From: Shimia marina
Lineage (GTDB): Bacteria > Pseudomonadota > Alphaproteobacteria > Rhodobacterales > Rhodobacteraceae
Direction of reading: 5' to 3'
DNA length: 64,000 nt
Assembly (NCBI RefSeq): GCF_001458175.1
Contig: NZ_CYPW01000040.1
Coordinates: 156,516-220,515 of the forward strand
A model generated the notes under the pieces. That model saw only the letters and a list, made by a program, of their open reading frames with translations. It searched no databases and was not told the origin of the DNA. Positions 1-8,016 of the stretch are shown in pieces (the first letter of the stretch is position 1; each line of letters starts with the position of its first letter). A program made the position numbers and the translations under genes.

Positions 1-544
1 CTTCGGAAGTTTCATCCTGTGCCGTGAGCGTGTCGGCGTCTTCGCTGGCGACCTGCGCAATGGTTTGTGCCAGCGCGGCTTCCAGGCTGTCATCATTTTC
101 TGTCTCAGCCTCATCGCCAAAAGTGGCCAAGGCTGCAGCGGTGCCGGATATCGTATCTTCTGGCTCGAGCCAAGCATCGTCTGTTTCCAGATCCCAATCC
201 GCTGCATCCAGATCAAGATCATCAGCGTCTGTGCTTTCGTCCTCCAGAACGTCAGCTGGCTCTGCCGCGTCGGAGATGGACAGCGCAGGCGGTTCTACTT
301 CCTCAAAGGGTTCCTGTTCCGATGCCAATGTTGTGTCTTGCGAGACCATTGCCTCGTCAGGATCGTGTGGGGCACTGTCCGGCTCTTCGGAATGCGGGGC
401 CTCAATGCTGGGATCCACATGGTCAGGATGGACCTGAAACCAAGTGTTGCCGCAGCTGGAACACTGCACATCCCGCCCGGAGGTCGGGATGATATCGTCC
501 GGCACCTCATACTGCGCACCACAATTTGGGCAAGTCAGCCGCAT
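1..544 (-). CDS. Zinc-ribbon domain protein, acidic, C-terminus cut by window edge
   Basis: The reading frame starts at an ATG at 544 and stays open to the left edge, so only the first 181 residues are visible. Residues 1-35 form an MJ0042-type zinc ribbon with Cys5/Cys8 and Cys28/Cys31. The rest of the visible part is a low-complexity stretch very rich in Asp, Glu, Ser and Ala, probably a disordered linker. It is transcribed away from ftsE, sharing an intergenic space of about 140 bases. Proteins of this build in related bacteria often have a membrane segment and a second domain further on, which cannot be seen here. The cellular role is unknown. Confidence 0.85.
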   Translation of the reverse strand, partial: MRLTCPNCGAQYEVPDDIIPTSGRDVQCSSCGNTWFQVHPDHVDPSIEAPHSEEPDSAPHDPDEAMVSQDTTLASEQEPFEEVEPPALSISDAAEPADVLEDESTDADDLDLDAADWDLETDDAWLEPEDTISGTAAALATFGDEAETENDDSLEAALAQTIAQVASEDADTLTAQDETSE

Positions 545-687
545 CCTGATCCCCTGTTGATCCGTTCTTATACTTGTTTATGAACCATATTCTGTAACAA
601 GCCATTGCGAAAGTGCAAAGCCTGCGCACAACGGATTGCAACCCAGCCGATGCTCGTGCACAACAATCGAGATATGAGAGGCCTGCT

Positions 688-1365
688 GTGATCGAACTGG
701 ACAATATTGCCTATAGCTATGGCGGTGGTGAGCTTTTGAGCGATGTGACGCTGAAGCTTGCGCCGGGATCGTTTCATTTTCTGACCGGCCCGTCCGGTTC
801 TGGGAAAACGACCTTTATGAAGCTGTGTTACGGCGCGCTGACACCTACGGCAGGCCATGTGCATCTGTTTGGCAAGAACGTGCGTGAGATGAGCCGCGAT
901 GACCATGCCATGACACGCCGCCAAATCGGTGTGGTGCATCAGGATTGTCAGTTTCTGGATCATCTGCCACTGCGCGAAAATGTGGCGCTGCCACTCACAG
1001 TGTCGGGGCGGGATTCGCTGGAACAGCATTCCAATCTCAAGGAGCTTCTGACCTGGGTCGGGCTTGGACATCGCGCCGGCGCGTTGCCACCGGAGCTTTC
1101 AGGCGGGGAACGCCAGCGGGCGGCTTTGGCCCGTGCGGTGATAATGTCGCCTGAAATTGTCCTCGCAGATGAGCCAACCGGCAATGTGGACTGGGAAATG
1201 TCGCAGCGGTTGTTGCAGTTGCTGGTGGAGCTCAATCGGATGGGAAAAACGATCCTGATTGCCACCCATGATCTGAATTTGATCCGCTCTGCCAAACATC
1301 ATGTACAGGCGCGCGTCTTGCGGATCTCGGGCCGCAAACTGCAACTGGCGGGGGCGGATCTATGA
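688..1365 (+). CDS. ftsE: Cell division ATP-binding protein FtsE
   Basis: ABC-type ATPase that pairs with FtsX at the inner membrane and couples ATP hydrolysis to peptidoglycan hydrolysis at the septum. Visible motifs are Walker A (GPSGSGKTT), the signature LSGGERQR and Walker B (IVLADEPT). The frame is open from 613, but the GTG at 688 fits the usual FtsE N-terminus (VIELDNIAY) and has a GAGAG-like site just upstream, giving 225 residues, the family's normal length. It overlaps ftsX by four bases (ATGA), so the two are translationally coupled. Confidence 0.93.
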   Translation: MIELDNIAYSYGGGELLSDVTLKLAPGSFHFLTGPSGSGKTTFMKLCYGALTPTAGHVHLFGKNVREMSRDDHAMTRRQIGVVHQDCQFLDHLPLRENVALPLTVSGRDSLEQHSNLKELLTWVGLGHRAGALPPELSGGERQRAALARAVIMSPEIVLADEPTGNVDWEMSQRLLQLLVELNRMGKTILIATHDLNLIRSAKHHVQARVLRISGRKLQLAGADL

Positions 1366-2264
1366 GCCGGGGGTTGCGTTTGTCCGCGCTTGTGATGGGC
1401 GATGCTCAGGCGGATCGTATTGTGCCGCCCACCGGTTTCACTGCGCGGCTGACGTTATTTGCCGCCGGGGCCATGGCGTTTCTGACCGTTTTTGCTTTGG
1501 CGCTGTCCCTTGCCAGCGGGCGGTTGGCGACGCGTTGGGGGGATGAACTGGCGCAAAGTTCAACCCTGCGCATCTCCGCCCCCGCCGAACAGAAAGAGGC
1601 GCAGACCGCTGCGGCGCTGGCGGTTCTGGACAGCACGCCGGGGATCGCCTCGGCGCGGGCGCTGAGCCCGGATGAGCAGGCGGCGTTGTTGGCCCCTTGG
1701 TTTGGGGCCGATCTGCCGATTGATACGCTGCCTATTCCGCAATTGATCGAGATTGTGGAAACGGAAGAAGGCTATGACGCGGCGGGGCTGCGGCTCCGGT
1801 TGCAGGCAGAAGTCCCGGCTGCGGTGCTGGATGACCACACGCGGTGGCGGCGCCCGCTGGAACGCGCGGCATCGCGCCTGCGGTTGCTGGGCTGGGTGTC
1901 TATCCTACTGATTGGTGGGGCGACCGCCGCGATGATCACGCTTGCTGCCAATGCCGCGCTTGCCGCCAATTCGCAGGTGATTTCGGTGCTGCGTCTGATC
2001 GGCGCGCAGGATGACTATATTGCCAGTGCGTTTGTGCGCCGCTTTACCTTGCGGGCGCTCACAGGGGCTTTGGCTGGCACAGTGCTCGGCGCGCTGGCCA
2101 TTTTTCTTTTGCCGTCGGCGCAGGAAGAAGGCGGATTTCTTACCGGGCTGGGGTTTGAGGGAGCTGGCTGGGTAAGCTTGATCCTGATCCCAGGCCTTGC
2201 GGCTGTTGTGGCCTATTTTGCAACGCGGGCTGCGGCCCGAAAAACTTTGTCGGAGTTGACGTGA
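1362..2264 (+). CDS. ftsX: Cell division protein FtsX
   Basis: Membrane partner of FtsE. The 300-residue protein has the expected topology: a first membrane helix near residues 25-50, a periplasmic domain of about 130 residues, and three further hydrophobic segments near residues 170-195, 225-250 and 265-290. The periplasmic loop is the part that in other bacteria recruits amidase activators or hydrolases. The start overlaps ftsE, and its stop overlaps the start of the acyltransferase gene, so ftsE-ftsX-plsC reads as one operon. Confidence 0.9.
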   Translation: MSRGLRLSALVMGDAQADRIVPPTGFTARLTLFAAGAMAFLTVFALALSLASGRLATRWGDELAQSSTLRISAPAEQKEAQTAAALAVLDSTPGIASARALSPDEQAALLAPWFGADLPIDTLPIPQLIEIVETEEGYDAAGLRLRLQAEVPAAVLDDHTRWRRPLERAASRLRLLGWVSILLIGGATAAMITLAANAALAANSQVISVLRLIGAQDDYIASAFVRRFTLRALTGALAGTVLGALAIFLLPSAQEEGGFLTGLGFEGAGWVSLILIPGLAAVVAYFATRAAARKTLSELT

Positions 2265-3007
2265 TGCGCCTCGCTCTTCAATGGATTTTGTCCATCATCT
2301 ATGTCGTTCAAAACGCCATCATGATGTTGGCGATGGGCATCGTTTTCTTCCCTTGGGCGTTGTTGTCTCCTAGAGGCGCAATGGCGGCCTGCAACAGCTA
2401 TGCTACATGGGCGATCTGGACCGCGCGCTGGCTGGTGGGGATCCGCTGTGAAGTGCGTGGAGAGGTGCCAAGCGGGGCTGTGTTGATCCCGGCCAAGCAC
2501 CAGTCGTTTCTCGATATTATGGTGATCTTCAAGGCACTGCCTCAGCCGCGCTTTATCATGAAATATGAGCTGCTCTTCACCCCGATTATTGGGGTCTATG
2601 CGTGGCGTTTGGGCTGTGTGCCGGTGCGGCGTGGCAAACGGGGCGCAGCGATCAAGGCAATGCTGGCAGATGTGGAGAGTGGTCGCGTGCCGCCCGGACA
2701 GCTTGCCATCTATCCACAGGGCACGCGGGTGCCAGTGGGCGATTATGTGCCCTATAAGGTTGGCCCCTACGTGCTCTATCGTGAAACAGGGCAGGCGGCG
2801 GTGCCGGTTGCCACGAACTGTGGCATGTTCTGGCCCAAGGGCACGATGTTGCGCACACCGGGGCATGCGGTGGTCGAGTTTCTGGAGCCAATTGCACCCG
2901 GTTTGGATCAGAAAAGCTTTATGGCGCAGTTGGAGGAGGTCATTGAAGACGGCTCCAATGCGCTGATGGCAGAAGCGGGGTTTGTACCGGAGACGGGTGA
3001 CCGCTGA
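2264..3007 (+). CDS. plsC: 1-acyl-sn-glycerol-3-phosphate acyltransferase
   Basis: Adds the second acyl chain to lysophosphatidic acid in phospholipid synthesis at the inner membrane. The PlsC family motif HX4D is present as His79-Gln-Ser-Phe-Leu-Asp84, and the second block appears as YPQGTR at residues 151-156, with Gln in place of the more usual Glu. One N-terminal hydrophobic segment spans about residues 8-35. ATG at 2264 overlaps the ftsX stop (TGATG); a GTG three bases earlier is an alternative. Length of 247 residues is normal for the family. Adjacency to ftsEX suggests co-expression rather than a shared reaction. Confidence 0.88.
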   Translation: MRLALQWILSIIYVVQNAIMMLAMGIVFFPWALLSPRGAMAACNSYATWAIWTARWLVGIRCEVRGEVPSGAVLIPAKHQSFLDIMVIFKALPQPRFIMKYELLFTPIIGVYAWRLGCVPVRRGKRGAAIKAMLADVESGRVPPGQLAIYPQGTRVPVGDYVPYKVGPYVLYRETGQAAVPVATNCGMFWPKGTMLRTPGHAVVEFLEPIAPGLDQKSFMAQLEEVIEDGSNALMAEAGFVPETGDR

Positions 3008-3137
3008 ATCGAAATGCCGATGCGACGGGTGATTGCCACTACGGCGCCTCTATGTTTTTGCGCGTTTAAGGCGATGTAGTGGGACCTATAGGCCGCGTGC
3101 TGTTTTCATGGTATGATATCCTTTTTTGAGGTTTGTT

Positions 3138-3776
3138 ATGCCTAGTGTTAAATATCTTTTTGTTCATACCGCCGCGGCGGATATCCGAAATGTCGATGCA
3201 GTCAAAATTGACGAATGGCACCGGGCCAAGGGATGGAATGGTATTGGATATCACTATGTTATCCTGGATGACAGCCATGATCTCAAACCGGACGGGCAAG
3301 TTGAGACAGGTCGGGCTGAACATAAAAATGGAGCGCATGTTTACGGCGTAAACGCGATATCGTTGGGAATTTGCTGTGCGGGACATGGCAACATAAGAGA
3401 TTTCACACATGCTCAGAAGCAATCGCTCGTAAAGCTATTGGTGGGTTTGGCCGAAAAATACAGTGTTCCAACATCGAACATATTGGGGCATCGAGAAGTG
3501 AATATGTTAGTTGATCAGGGTGTTGTAGGATCCTACGCTAGGACGACTAAATCCTGCCCCGGAGATAAAGTGGATATGGATGCTATGCGTAGCGCCGTTG
3601 AAATGGCCAGAGGGGACTCAGGTACGGGGCCAGTTGTAGGTCAGGTTAGCCCGACCGATGCCGTTGAGGCTTTGAAGATGTTAGCAAAATCCGAAGCGCT
3701 TATGGGGGATGCCGTTGACGAATGGCGGCAATTTTTATTCAACGGAGAAATTCAATCTTTGATTGAGAGCGTCTGA
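3138..3776 (+). CDS. T7-lysozyme-like N-acetylmuramoyl-L-alanine amidase
   Basis: Predicted zinc amidase that cuts the bond between muramic acid and L-alanine. The amidase_2/PGRP fold is read from residues 5-150: candidate zinc ligands His10, His118 and Cys140, plus the Tyr38 and Lys138 equivalents that are catalytic in phage T7 lysozyme. A C-terminal tail of about 60 residues has no recognised domain. There is no signal peptide or membrane segment, so secretion would need a holin, cell lysis or another route, as for phage endolysins. A GAGG site lies seven bases before the chosen ATG. The gene is clearly more AT-rich than ftsEX-plsC and lpdA around it, suggesting horizontal or phage origin. 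Confidence 0.85.
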   Translation: MPSVKYLFVHTAAADIRNVDAVKIDEWHRAKGWNGIGYHYVILDDSHDLKPDGQVETGRAEHKNGAHVYGVNAISLGICCAGHGNIRDFTHAQKQSLVKLLVGLAEKYSVPTSNILGHREVNMLVDQGVVGSYARTTKSCPGDKVDMDAMRSAVEMARGDSGTGPVVGQVSPTDAVEALKMLAKSEALMGDAVDEWRQFLFNGEIQSLIESV

Positions 3777-3785
3777 AAAGACGAG

Positions 3786-3822
3786 GTTGGTACAGAGGTA
3801 GTCGGCCTGCCTCTGTACCAAC
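3786..3822. terminator. Bidirectional hairpin between amidase gene and lpdA
   Basis: A perfect 13-base-pair stem (GTTGGTACAGAGG against CCTCTGTACCAAC) with an 11-base loop sits between the convergent amidase and lpdA stops. Only weak T-richness follows on either strand, so termination in both directions is inferred mainly from the strong stem and its position. Confidence 0.7.
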
Positions 3823-3826
3823 TTAT

Positions 3827-5224
3827 TTAGCTGTGGATTGCGCCGTCGCCACAGGCCAGCGCGGCTTCGCGCACGGCCTCAGAATAGGTTGGGTGGGCGT
3901 GACATGTGAGAGCGATGTCCTGTGCAGAGGCACCAAATTCCATCGCCACGCAGAGCTCGTGGATCATGTCGCCGGCTGCTGGGCCAATGATGGCGGCACC
4001 AAGCACGCGGTCGGTTTCTGCGTCTACGATGATCTTCACAAAGCCGTCACCCTGATGCACCGCTTTGGCGCGGGCGTTGCCCATGAACATGAACTTACCC
4101 ACTTTGATCTTACGGCCTTCGGCTTTCAGAGCGGCTTCGGTGGCGCCTACGGTGGCAACTTCGGGGGTTGTATAGACCACGCCGGGGATCACGCCGTAGT
4201 TCACATGGCCATGTTTGCCTGCGATGACCTCGGCAACAGCCATGCCCTCATCTTCGGCTTTATGTGCCAGCATCGGGCCTTCGATCACATCGCCGATGGC
4301 GTAGATGCCCGCCACATTGGTGGCCCAATGTGCGTTGGTGGCGATCTGGCCGCGTTCTGTCATCTTCACACCCAGAGCGTCCAGACCCAGACCTTCGGCG
4401 AAAGGCTTACGGCCAGTGGCAACCAGCACCACATCCGCATCCAGCACCTCTTCGCTGTCTGGCGATTTCTTGAGCGCGTATTTGACCTTGGCTTTGGTTT
4501 TGGTGGTCTCAACGCCGGAGACAGCCGCCCCCATGACAAATTTCAGACCCTGCTTTTCCAAGATACGCTTGAAGGTGCGTTGAACATCCGCGTCCATGCC
4601 GGGGCAGACGGCGTCCATATATTCCACCACGGTCACATCGGAGCCCAGGCGCGCATAGACGGAGCCCAGTTCCAGACCAATCACGCCTGCGCCGATCACG
4701 GCCATCTTCTTAGGAATCTTAGGCAGATCAAGCGCGCCGGTGCTGTCGATCACGATGCCTTTTTCGTTGTCGACATCCACGCCGGGCAACGACGAGGGCA
4801 CAGAGCCGGAGGCGATGACGATGTTCTTCGTCTCATGTACCTCATCGCCGATTTTGACTTTGCCCGCCGCAGGGATGGAGGCCCAGCCCTTGAGCCAGTC
4901 GATCTTGTTCTTCTTCATGAGGAACTCGATGCCGCCGGTGTTCTGCCCGACGACGTCGGACTTATAGGCTTTCATCTGATCCCAATCCACAGAGGGGCTT
5001 TTGCCTTTCAGGCCCATGTCGGCGAAGTTGTGCTCGGCCTCATGCAGCATGTGGGTGGCGTGCAACAGCGCCTTGGAGGGGATACAGCCCACGTTCAGGC
5101 AGGTGCCGCCCAGCGTTTCACGGCCTTCCACGATGGCGGTTTTCAGGCCCAGCTGGGCGCAGCGGATGGCGGACACGTAGCCGCCGGGGCCTGCGCCGAT
5201 GATGATGACGTCATATTGTGCCAT
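3827..5224 (-). CDS. lpdA: Dihydrolipoyl dehydrogenase (E3)
   Basis: FAD enzyme that reoxidises the dihydrolipoyl arm of 2-oxo acid dehydrogenase complexes and passes electrons to NAD. The N-terminal FAD motif ([17 protein letters not shown]) and the redox-active disulfide ([13 protein letters not shown]) are visible, followed by the NAD-binding motif [10 protein letters not shown] and the C-terminal dimerisation domain with the catalytic HAHPT. Its 465 residues match the family. Lying downstream of sucAB, it is most likely the E3 of the 2-oxoglutarate dehydrogenase complex, though it could also serve other lipoyl complexes. Confidence 0.95.
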   Translation of the reverse strand: MAQYDVIIIGAGPGGYVSAIRCAQLGLKTAIVEGRETLGGTCLNVGCIPSKALLHATHMLHEAEHNFADMGLKGKSPSVDWDQMKAYKSDVVGQNTGGIEFLMKKNKIDWLKGWASIPAAGKVKIGDEVHETKNIVIASGSVPSSLPGVDVDNEKGIVIDSTGALDLPKIPKKMAVIGAGVIGLELGSVYARLGSDVTVVEYMDAVCPGMDADVQRTFKRILEKQGLKFVMGAAVSGVETTKTKAKVKYALKKSPDSEEVLDADVVLVATGRKPFAEGLGLDALGVKMTERGQIATNAHWATNVAGIYAIGDVIEGPMLAHKAEDEGMAVAEVIAGKHGHVNYGVIPGVVYTTPEVATVGATEAALKAEGRKIKVGKFMFMGNARAKAVHQGDGFVKIIVDAETDRVLGAAIIGPAAGDMIHELCVAMEFGASAQDIALTCHAHPTYSEAVREAALACGDGAIHS

Positions 5225-5302
5225 GTTGAGGGTCCTTTTGATTAGGGCAGACCGGGCGATGTTTGCTTGTGATGCCGGGTCCAGGTCTTGAGATTTGTGA
5301 GG

Positions 5303-5692
5303 TTAGATAAGGGCGGCGATGAGCATTGCCATGGTGGCAAAGAAACCCGCCATCCAGATGAGGGTGCGCCATGGCTGCCAGCCAAGTGCGTAGGCGGGCA
5401 CGTAGAGCAGGCGCGCGGCAAGGTAGGCCGTTGCGCAGCCTGTGGTGACGGAAGAGGACTGACCTGAGAGCGTGACCACCAGCGCGGCGATGCCAAAGAG
5501 CACAAGACCTTCGGTGTGGTTGCTCAGTGCGCGGTGCATGCGGCCAGAGGCGCCGGGGCGCTTGCCGTCTTCATCCCGTGGCCCCATGGCCCAGTTGAGA
5601 TCCATCTTACCATGGCTGACGGCAAGATAGGCGAAGAACTGTCCCCCCCAGAGCAGGGCGGCATAGGTCAGGATGGTCAGTTCATAGGTCAT
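5303..5692 (-). CDS. MAPEG-family membrane protein
   Basis: A 129-residue membrane protein with about four hydrophobic helices, a short polar loop near residues 25-55 and a hydrophobic C-terminus. Length and pattern match the MAPEG family (membrane-associated proteins in eicosanoid and glutathione metabolism), whose bacterial members are mostly of unknown substrate. An AGGAC-like site precedes the ATG. It is about 80 bases upstream of lpdA on the same strand and its start overlaps the end of the next upstream gene by 11 bases, so it may ride in the suc-lpd transcription unit. Confidence 0.75.
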   Translation of the reverse strand: MTYELTILTYAALLWGGQFFAYLAVSHGKMDLNWAMGPRDEDGKRPGASGRMHRALSNHTEGLVLFGIAALVVTLSGQSSSVTTGCATAYLAARLLYVPAYALGWQPWRTLIWMAGFFATMAMLIAALI

Positions 5693-6218
5693 GGGAGCGT
5701 CCTTTTGACGGAGGTGAAGCTATGAGACGGTTGTTTTTCAGAGGGGCTCTGCCCCTGACACATCTGCGATGTGTCCACCCCGGGATATTTAGGGTCAAAT
5801 GAAGGAGAGGGGCGCTCTGCCATTCGGAGACACTCCTCTTTGTGGCCAAACACTGCGATTTTTCAAACCGAGACAACGCGAGTTGACAGGGGAAAACAAA
5901 AAGAAAGCAGACAATGAGGAACCCCAAAAAATTTGGTTCATTGTGCCCACGGGCGACATGAAAGTCATGCAGTCCTTCGAGGTGATTCATGATGGTAAAA
6001 CCAACAAATATGGATGCGAAAAACAGGGGAGTGCCAACTAAAATGAAACGGAGATTGCGCCTTTTTCCCGTCAAATAAAAGTTTGCGCCGCATCCGTCAC
6101 ATTCGTGAGCTTCTGTTTTATTCCATCCACGCCAAGGGTTGGTCTTGATCAACCAGCTTGCGGCTTGCAAGGTTCTGCATTCCGGACAGCGCATGCCGCA
6201 GATCTTGGAAAAGAGCAT
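5682..6218 (-). CDS. Hypothetical zinc-ribbon membrane protein
   Basis: Unrecognised protein of 178 residues. Residues 8-45 contain two Cys pairs (CPEC and CDGC), a zinc-ribbon arrangement, followed by two hydrophobic segments near residues 55-75 and 93-115. The start at 6218 is preceded by AAAGGCGAAGG, a good ribosome site; the frame is open further upstream but without protein-like composition. The last 45 or so residues are encoded across an intergenic repeat-like block (see 5742-5803), so the original stop may have been lost and the C-terminus replaced. It lies between sucB and the MAPEG gene on the same strand. Confidence 0.6.
   Translation of the reverse strand: MLFSKICGMRCPECRTLQAASWLIKTNPWRGWNKTEAHECDGCGANFYLTGKRRNLRFILVGTPLFFASIFVGFTIMNHLEGLHDFHVARGHNEPNFLGFLIVCFLFVFPCQLALSRFEKSQCLATKRSVSEWQSAPLLHLTLNIPGWTHRRCVRGRAPLKNNRLIASPPSKGRSHDL
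5742..5803. repeat. Intergenic double-hairpin element
   Basis: Two adjacent hairpins, AGGGGC-TCT-GCCCCT at 5742-5756 and GACACATC-TGC-GATGTGTC at 5757-5775, are followed by a CCCCGGGATATTT tail. From memory, similar blocks recur between genes in many Rhodobacteraceae genomes, so I treat it as a repeat-family member. Here it lies inside the 3' end of the zinc-ribbon gene reading frame. Confidence 0.5.
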
Positions 6219-6458
6219 CGGGCCTTCGCCTTTTCGGAGCCTGCTTATGCGTGCTGGATGTTGTGTGGAGCGCATCTCAGCTCTCCGCACGTGCCAAGTC
6301 TGGCGCAGCGCATTTGGCACAGCAGGTGACCGGCCACTCAGTCTTGTCAAAGGCAACCCTGCACTTTGGCAGGAGGGGCCTAAAGCACCCACCCCGAGGT
6401 CCGGGCGACGCCCTATATTGGGGAAGGATGGTCAACTGATTGATCCTTTGCGTGGTGT
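6219..6458. other. Non-coding gap downstream of sucB
   Basis: Between the zinc-ribbon gene start and the sucB 3' end there are about 300 bases. Apart from the repeat copy listed next I see no supported gene. The open frames on both strands are extensions or shadows with no recognisable protein composition. The region presumably carries the promoter or leader of the zinc-ribbon gene. Confidence 0.4.
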
Positions 6459-6512
6459 GGTGCGCAGTGAATGCGCACGCTACGGGGGGAGGGTGCGCCC
6501 TTGGGGCGCACC
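6459..6512. repeat. REP-like palindromes downstream of sucB
   Basis: The palindrome GTGCGCAGTGAATGCGCAC (6460-6478) is followed by a run of G and a second palindrome GGTGCGCCC-TTG-GGGCGCACC (6492-6512) just beyond the sucB stop. The first palindrome recurs at 41822 and 42892. The pair could fold as the sucB 3' end or terminator, although no T-run follows on the minus strand. Confidence 0.6.
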
Positions 6513-6519
6513 GCAGTCG

Positions 6520-8013
6520 TTACAGATCCATCAGCAGGCGGCGTGGGTCTTCCAGCGCTTCTTTCACGCGTACGAGGAAGGTCACGGCACCTTTGCCGTC
6601 CACGATGCGGTGATCATAAGACAGCGCCAGATACATCATCGGACGGATCACAACCTGCCCGTTGATCGCCATGGGGCGGTCCTGAATTTTATGCATGCCC
6701 AGAATACCGGACTGCGGTGGGTTCAGGATCGGCGAAGACATCAGCGAGCCGTAGACACCACCGTTGGAGATGGTGAAGGTGCCGCCCTGCATTTCCGCCA
6801 TGGAGAGCTTGCCGTCACGGGCGCGGCGGCCTTTTTCCGAGATTGCTTTCTCAATCTCAGCAAAGGACATCGCGTCGGCGTCACGGATCACCGGAACAAC
6901 CAGACCCTGCGGGGTGCCGGCCGCCACACCCATGTGGACGTAGTTTTTGTAAACGATGTCGGTGCCGTCGATTTCGGCGTTCACTTCGGGTACTTCTTTG
7001 AGCGCATGCACACAGGCTTTGGTGAAGAAGGACATGAAGCCCAGACGCACGCCGTGCTTCTTCTCAAAGTCGCCTTTGTACTGGTTGCGCAGCGCCATCA
7101 CCTCGGTCATGTCGACCTCGTTGTAGGTGGTCAGCATGGCGGCGGTGTTCTGGCTGTCTTTCAGACGGCGGGCGATGGTCTGGCGCATCTTGGTCATTTT
7201 CACGCGCTCTTCGCGTGCCGCATCATCTGCGGCAACCGGTGCGCGTGGGGCCGCTGCGACAGCAGGAGCTGGTGCGGCGGGGGCCAGTGCGGCTTTCATG
7301 ACGTCTTCTTTCATAATACGCCCATCGCGGCCTGTGCCAGTCACAGACGCTGGGTTGATACCTTTTTCGGCCATCAGCTTGTTGGCGGAAGGGGCATTCT
7401 CCACATCAGCGGACGCCGCAGGTGAGACCGCGGCGGCAGGCGCAGCAGCCGGGGCGGCGCTTGCGGCACCGCTGGCACCGCCGATGATGGCGAGTTTCGC
7501 AGTGGCGTCGACGGTTGTGCCTTCGGGAGCGATGATTTCGCTCAGCACACCTGCGGCAGGGGCTGGGACTTCCACAGACACTTTGTCGGTTTCCAGTTCG
7601 CAGAGCATTTCATCCTGCGCCACGGTGTCGCCAACAGCCTTGAACCATGTGGAGACGGTTGCTTCGGTGACGGACTCGCCCAGAGTTGGCACCATCACGT
7701 CAACGGCCTCGCCGCCACCGCTGGCGGCTGGAGCGGCCGCCGGAGCGGCCTCAGCCGCAGGGGCAGGGGCTGCGCCATCACCCGCCACGAGGGTTGCGAG
7801 CAGCGCATCAACACCCACAGTGTCGCCTTCTGCGGCCACGATCTCACCGAGCACACCTGCCGCAGGGGCGGGCACTTCGACGGTCACTTTATCGGTTTCC
7901 AGCTCGCAGAGCATTTCATCCACGGCAACCGCATCACCCGGTTTCTTGAACCATGTGGCAACGGTGGCTTCGGTGACGCTTTCACCAAGGGTGGGGACTC
8001 GAACTTCGGTCAT
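6520..8013 (-). CDS. sucB: 2-oxoglutarate dehydrogenase E2, dihydrolipoyl succinyltransferase
   Basis: Core enzyme of the 2-oxoglutarate dehydrogenase complex; transfers the succinyl group from the lipoyl arm to CoA. It has two lipoyl domains with lipoylated Lys42 and Lys144 (both in ELETDK), each followed by an Ala/Pro-rich hinge, then an E1/E3-binding segment near residues 205-240 and the catalytic domain ending with the DHRIVDG motif. Two lipoyl domains are more than in Escherichia coli SucB but are seen in relatives of this organism. 497 residues. It starts three bases after the sucA stop, so the two are co-translated. Confidence 0.95.
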   Translation of the reverse strand: MTEVRVPTLGESVTEATVATWFKKPGDAVAVDEMLCELETDKVTVEVPAPAAGVLGEIVAAEGDTVGVDALLATLVAGDGAAPAPAAEAAPAAAPAASGGGEAVDVMVPTLGESVTEATVSTWFKAVGDTVAQDEMLCELETDKVSVEVPAPAAGVLSEIIAPEGTTVDATAKLAIIGGASGAASAAPAAAPAAAVSPAASADVENAPSANKLMAEKGINPASVTGTGRDGRIMKEDVMKAALAPAAPAPAVAAAPRAPVAADDAAREERVKMTKMRQTIARRLKDSQNTAAMLTTYNEVDMTEVMALRNQYKGDFEKKHGVRLGFMSFFTKACVHALKEVPEVNAEIDGTDIVYKNYVHMGVAAGTPQGLVVPVIRDADAMSFAEIEKAISEKGRRARDGKLSMAEMQGGTFTISNGGVYGSLMSSPILNPPQSGILGMHKIQDRPMAINGQVVIRPMMYLALSYDHRIVDGKGAVTFLVRVKEALEDPRRLLMDL

Positions 8014-8016
8014 GGA

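Noticed and set aside
3833..5245. Long open frame opposite lpdA (about 470 codons)
   Set aside because: It mirrors lpdA exactly and is His/Ala/Gly-rich without recognisable motifs, as expected from GC-biased third positions of a real gene on the other strand.
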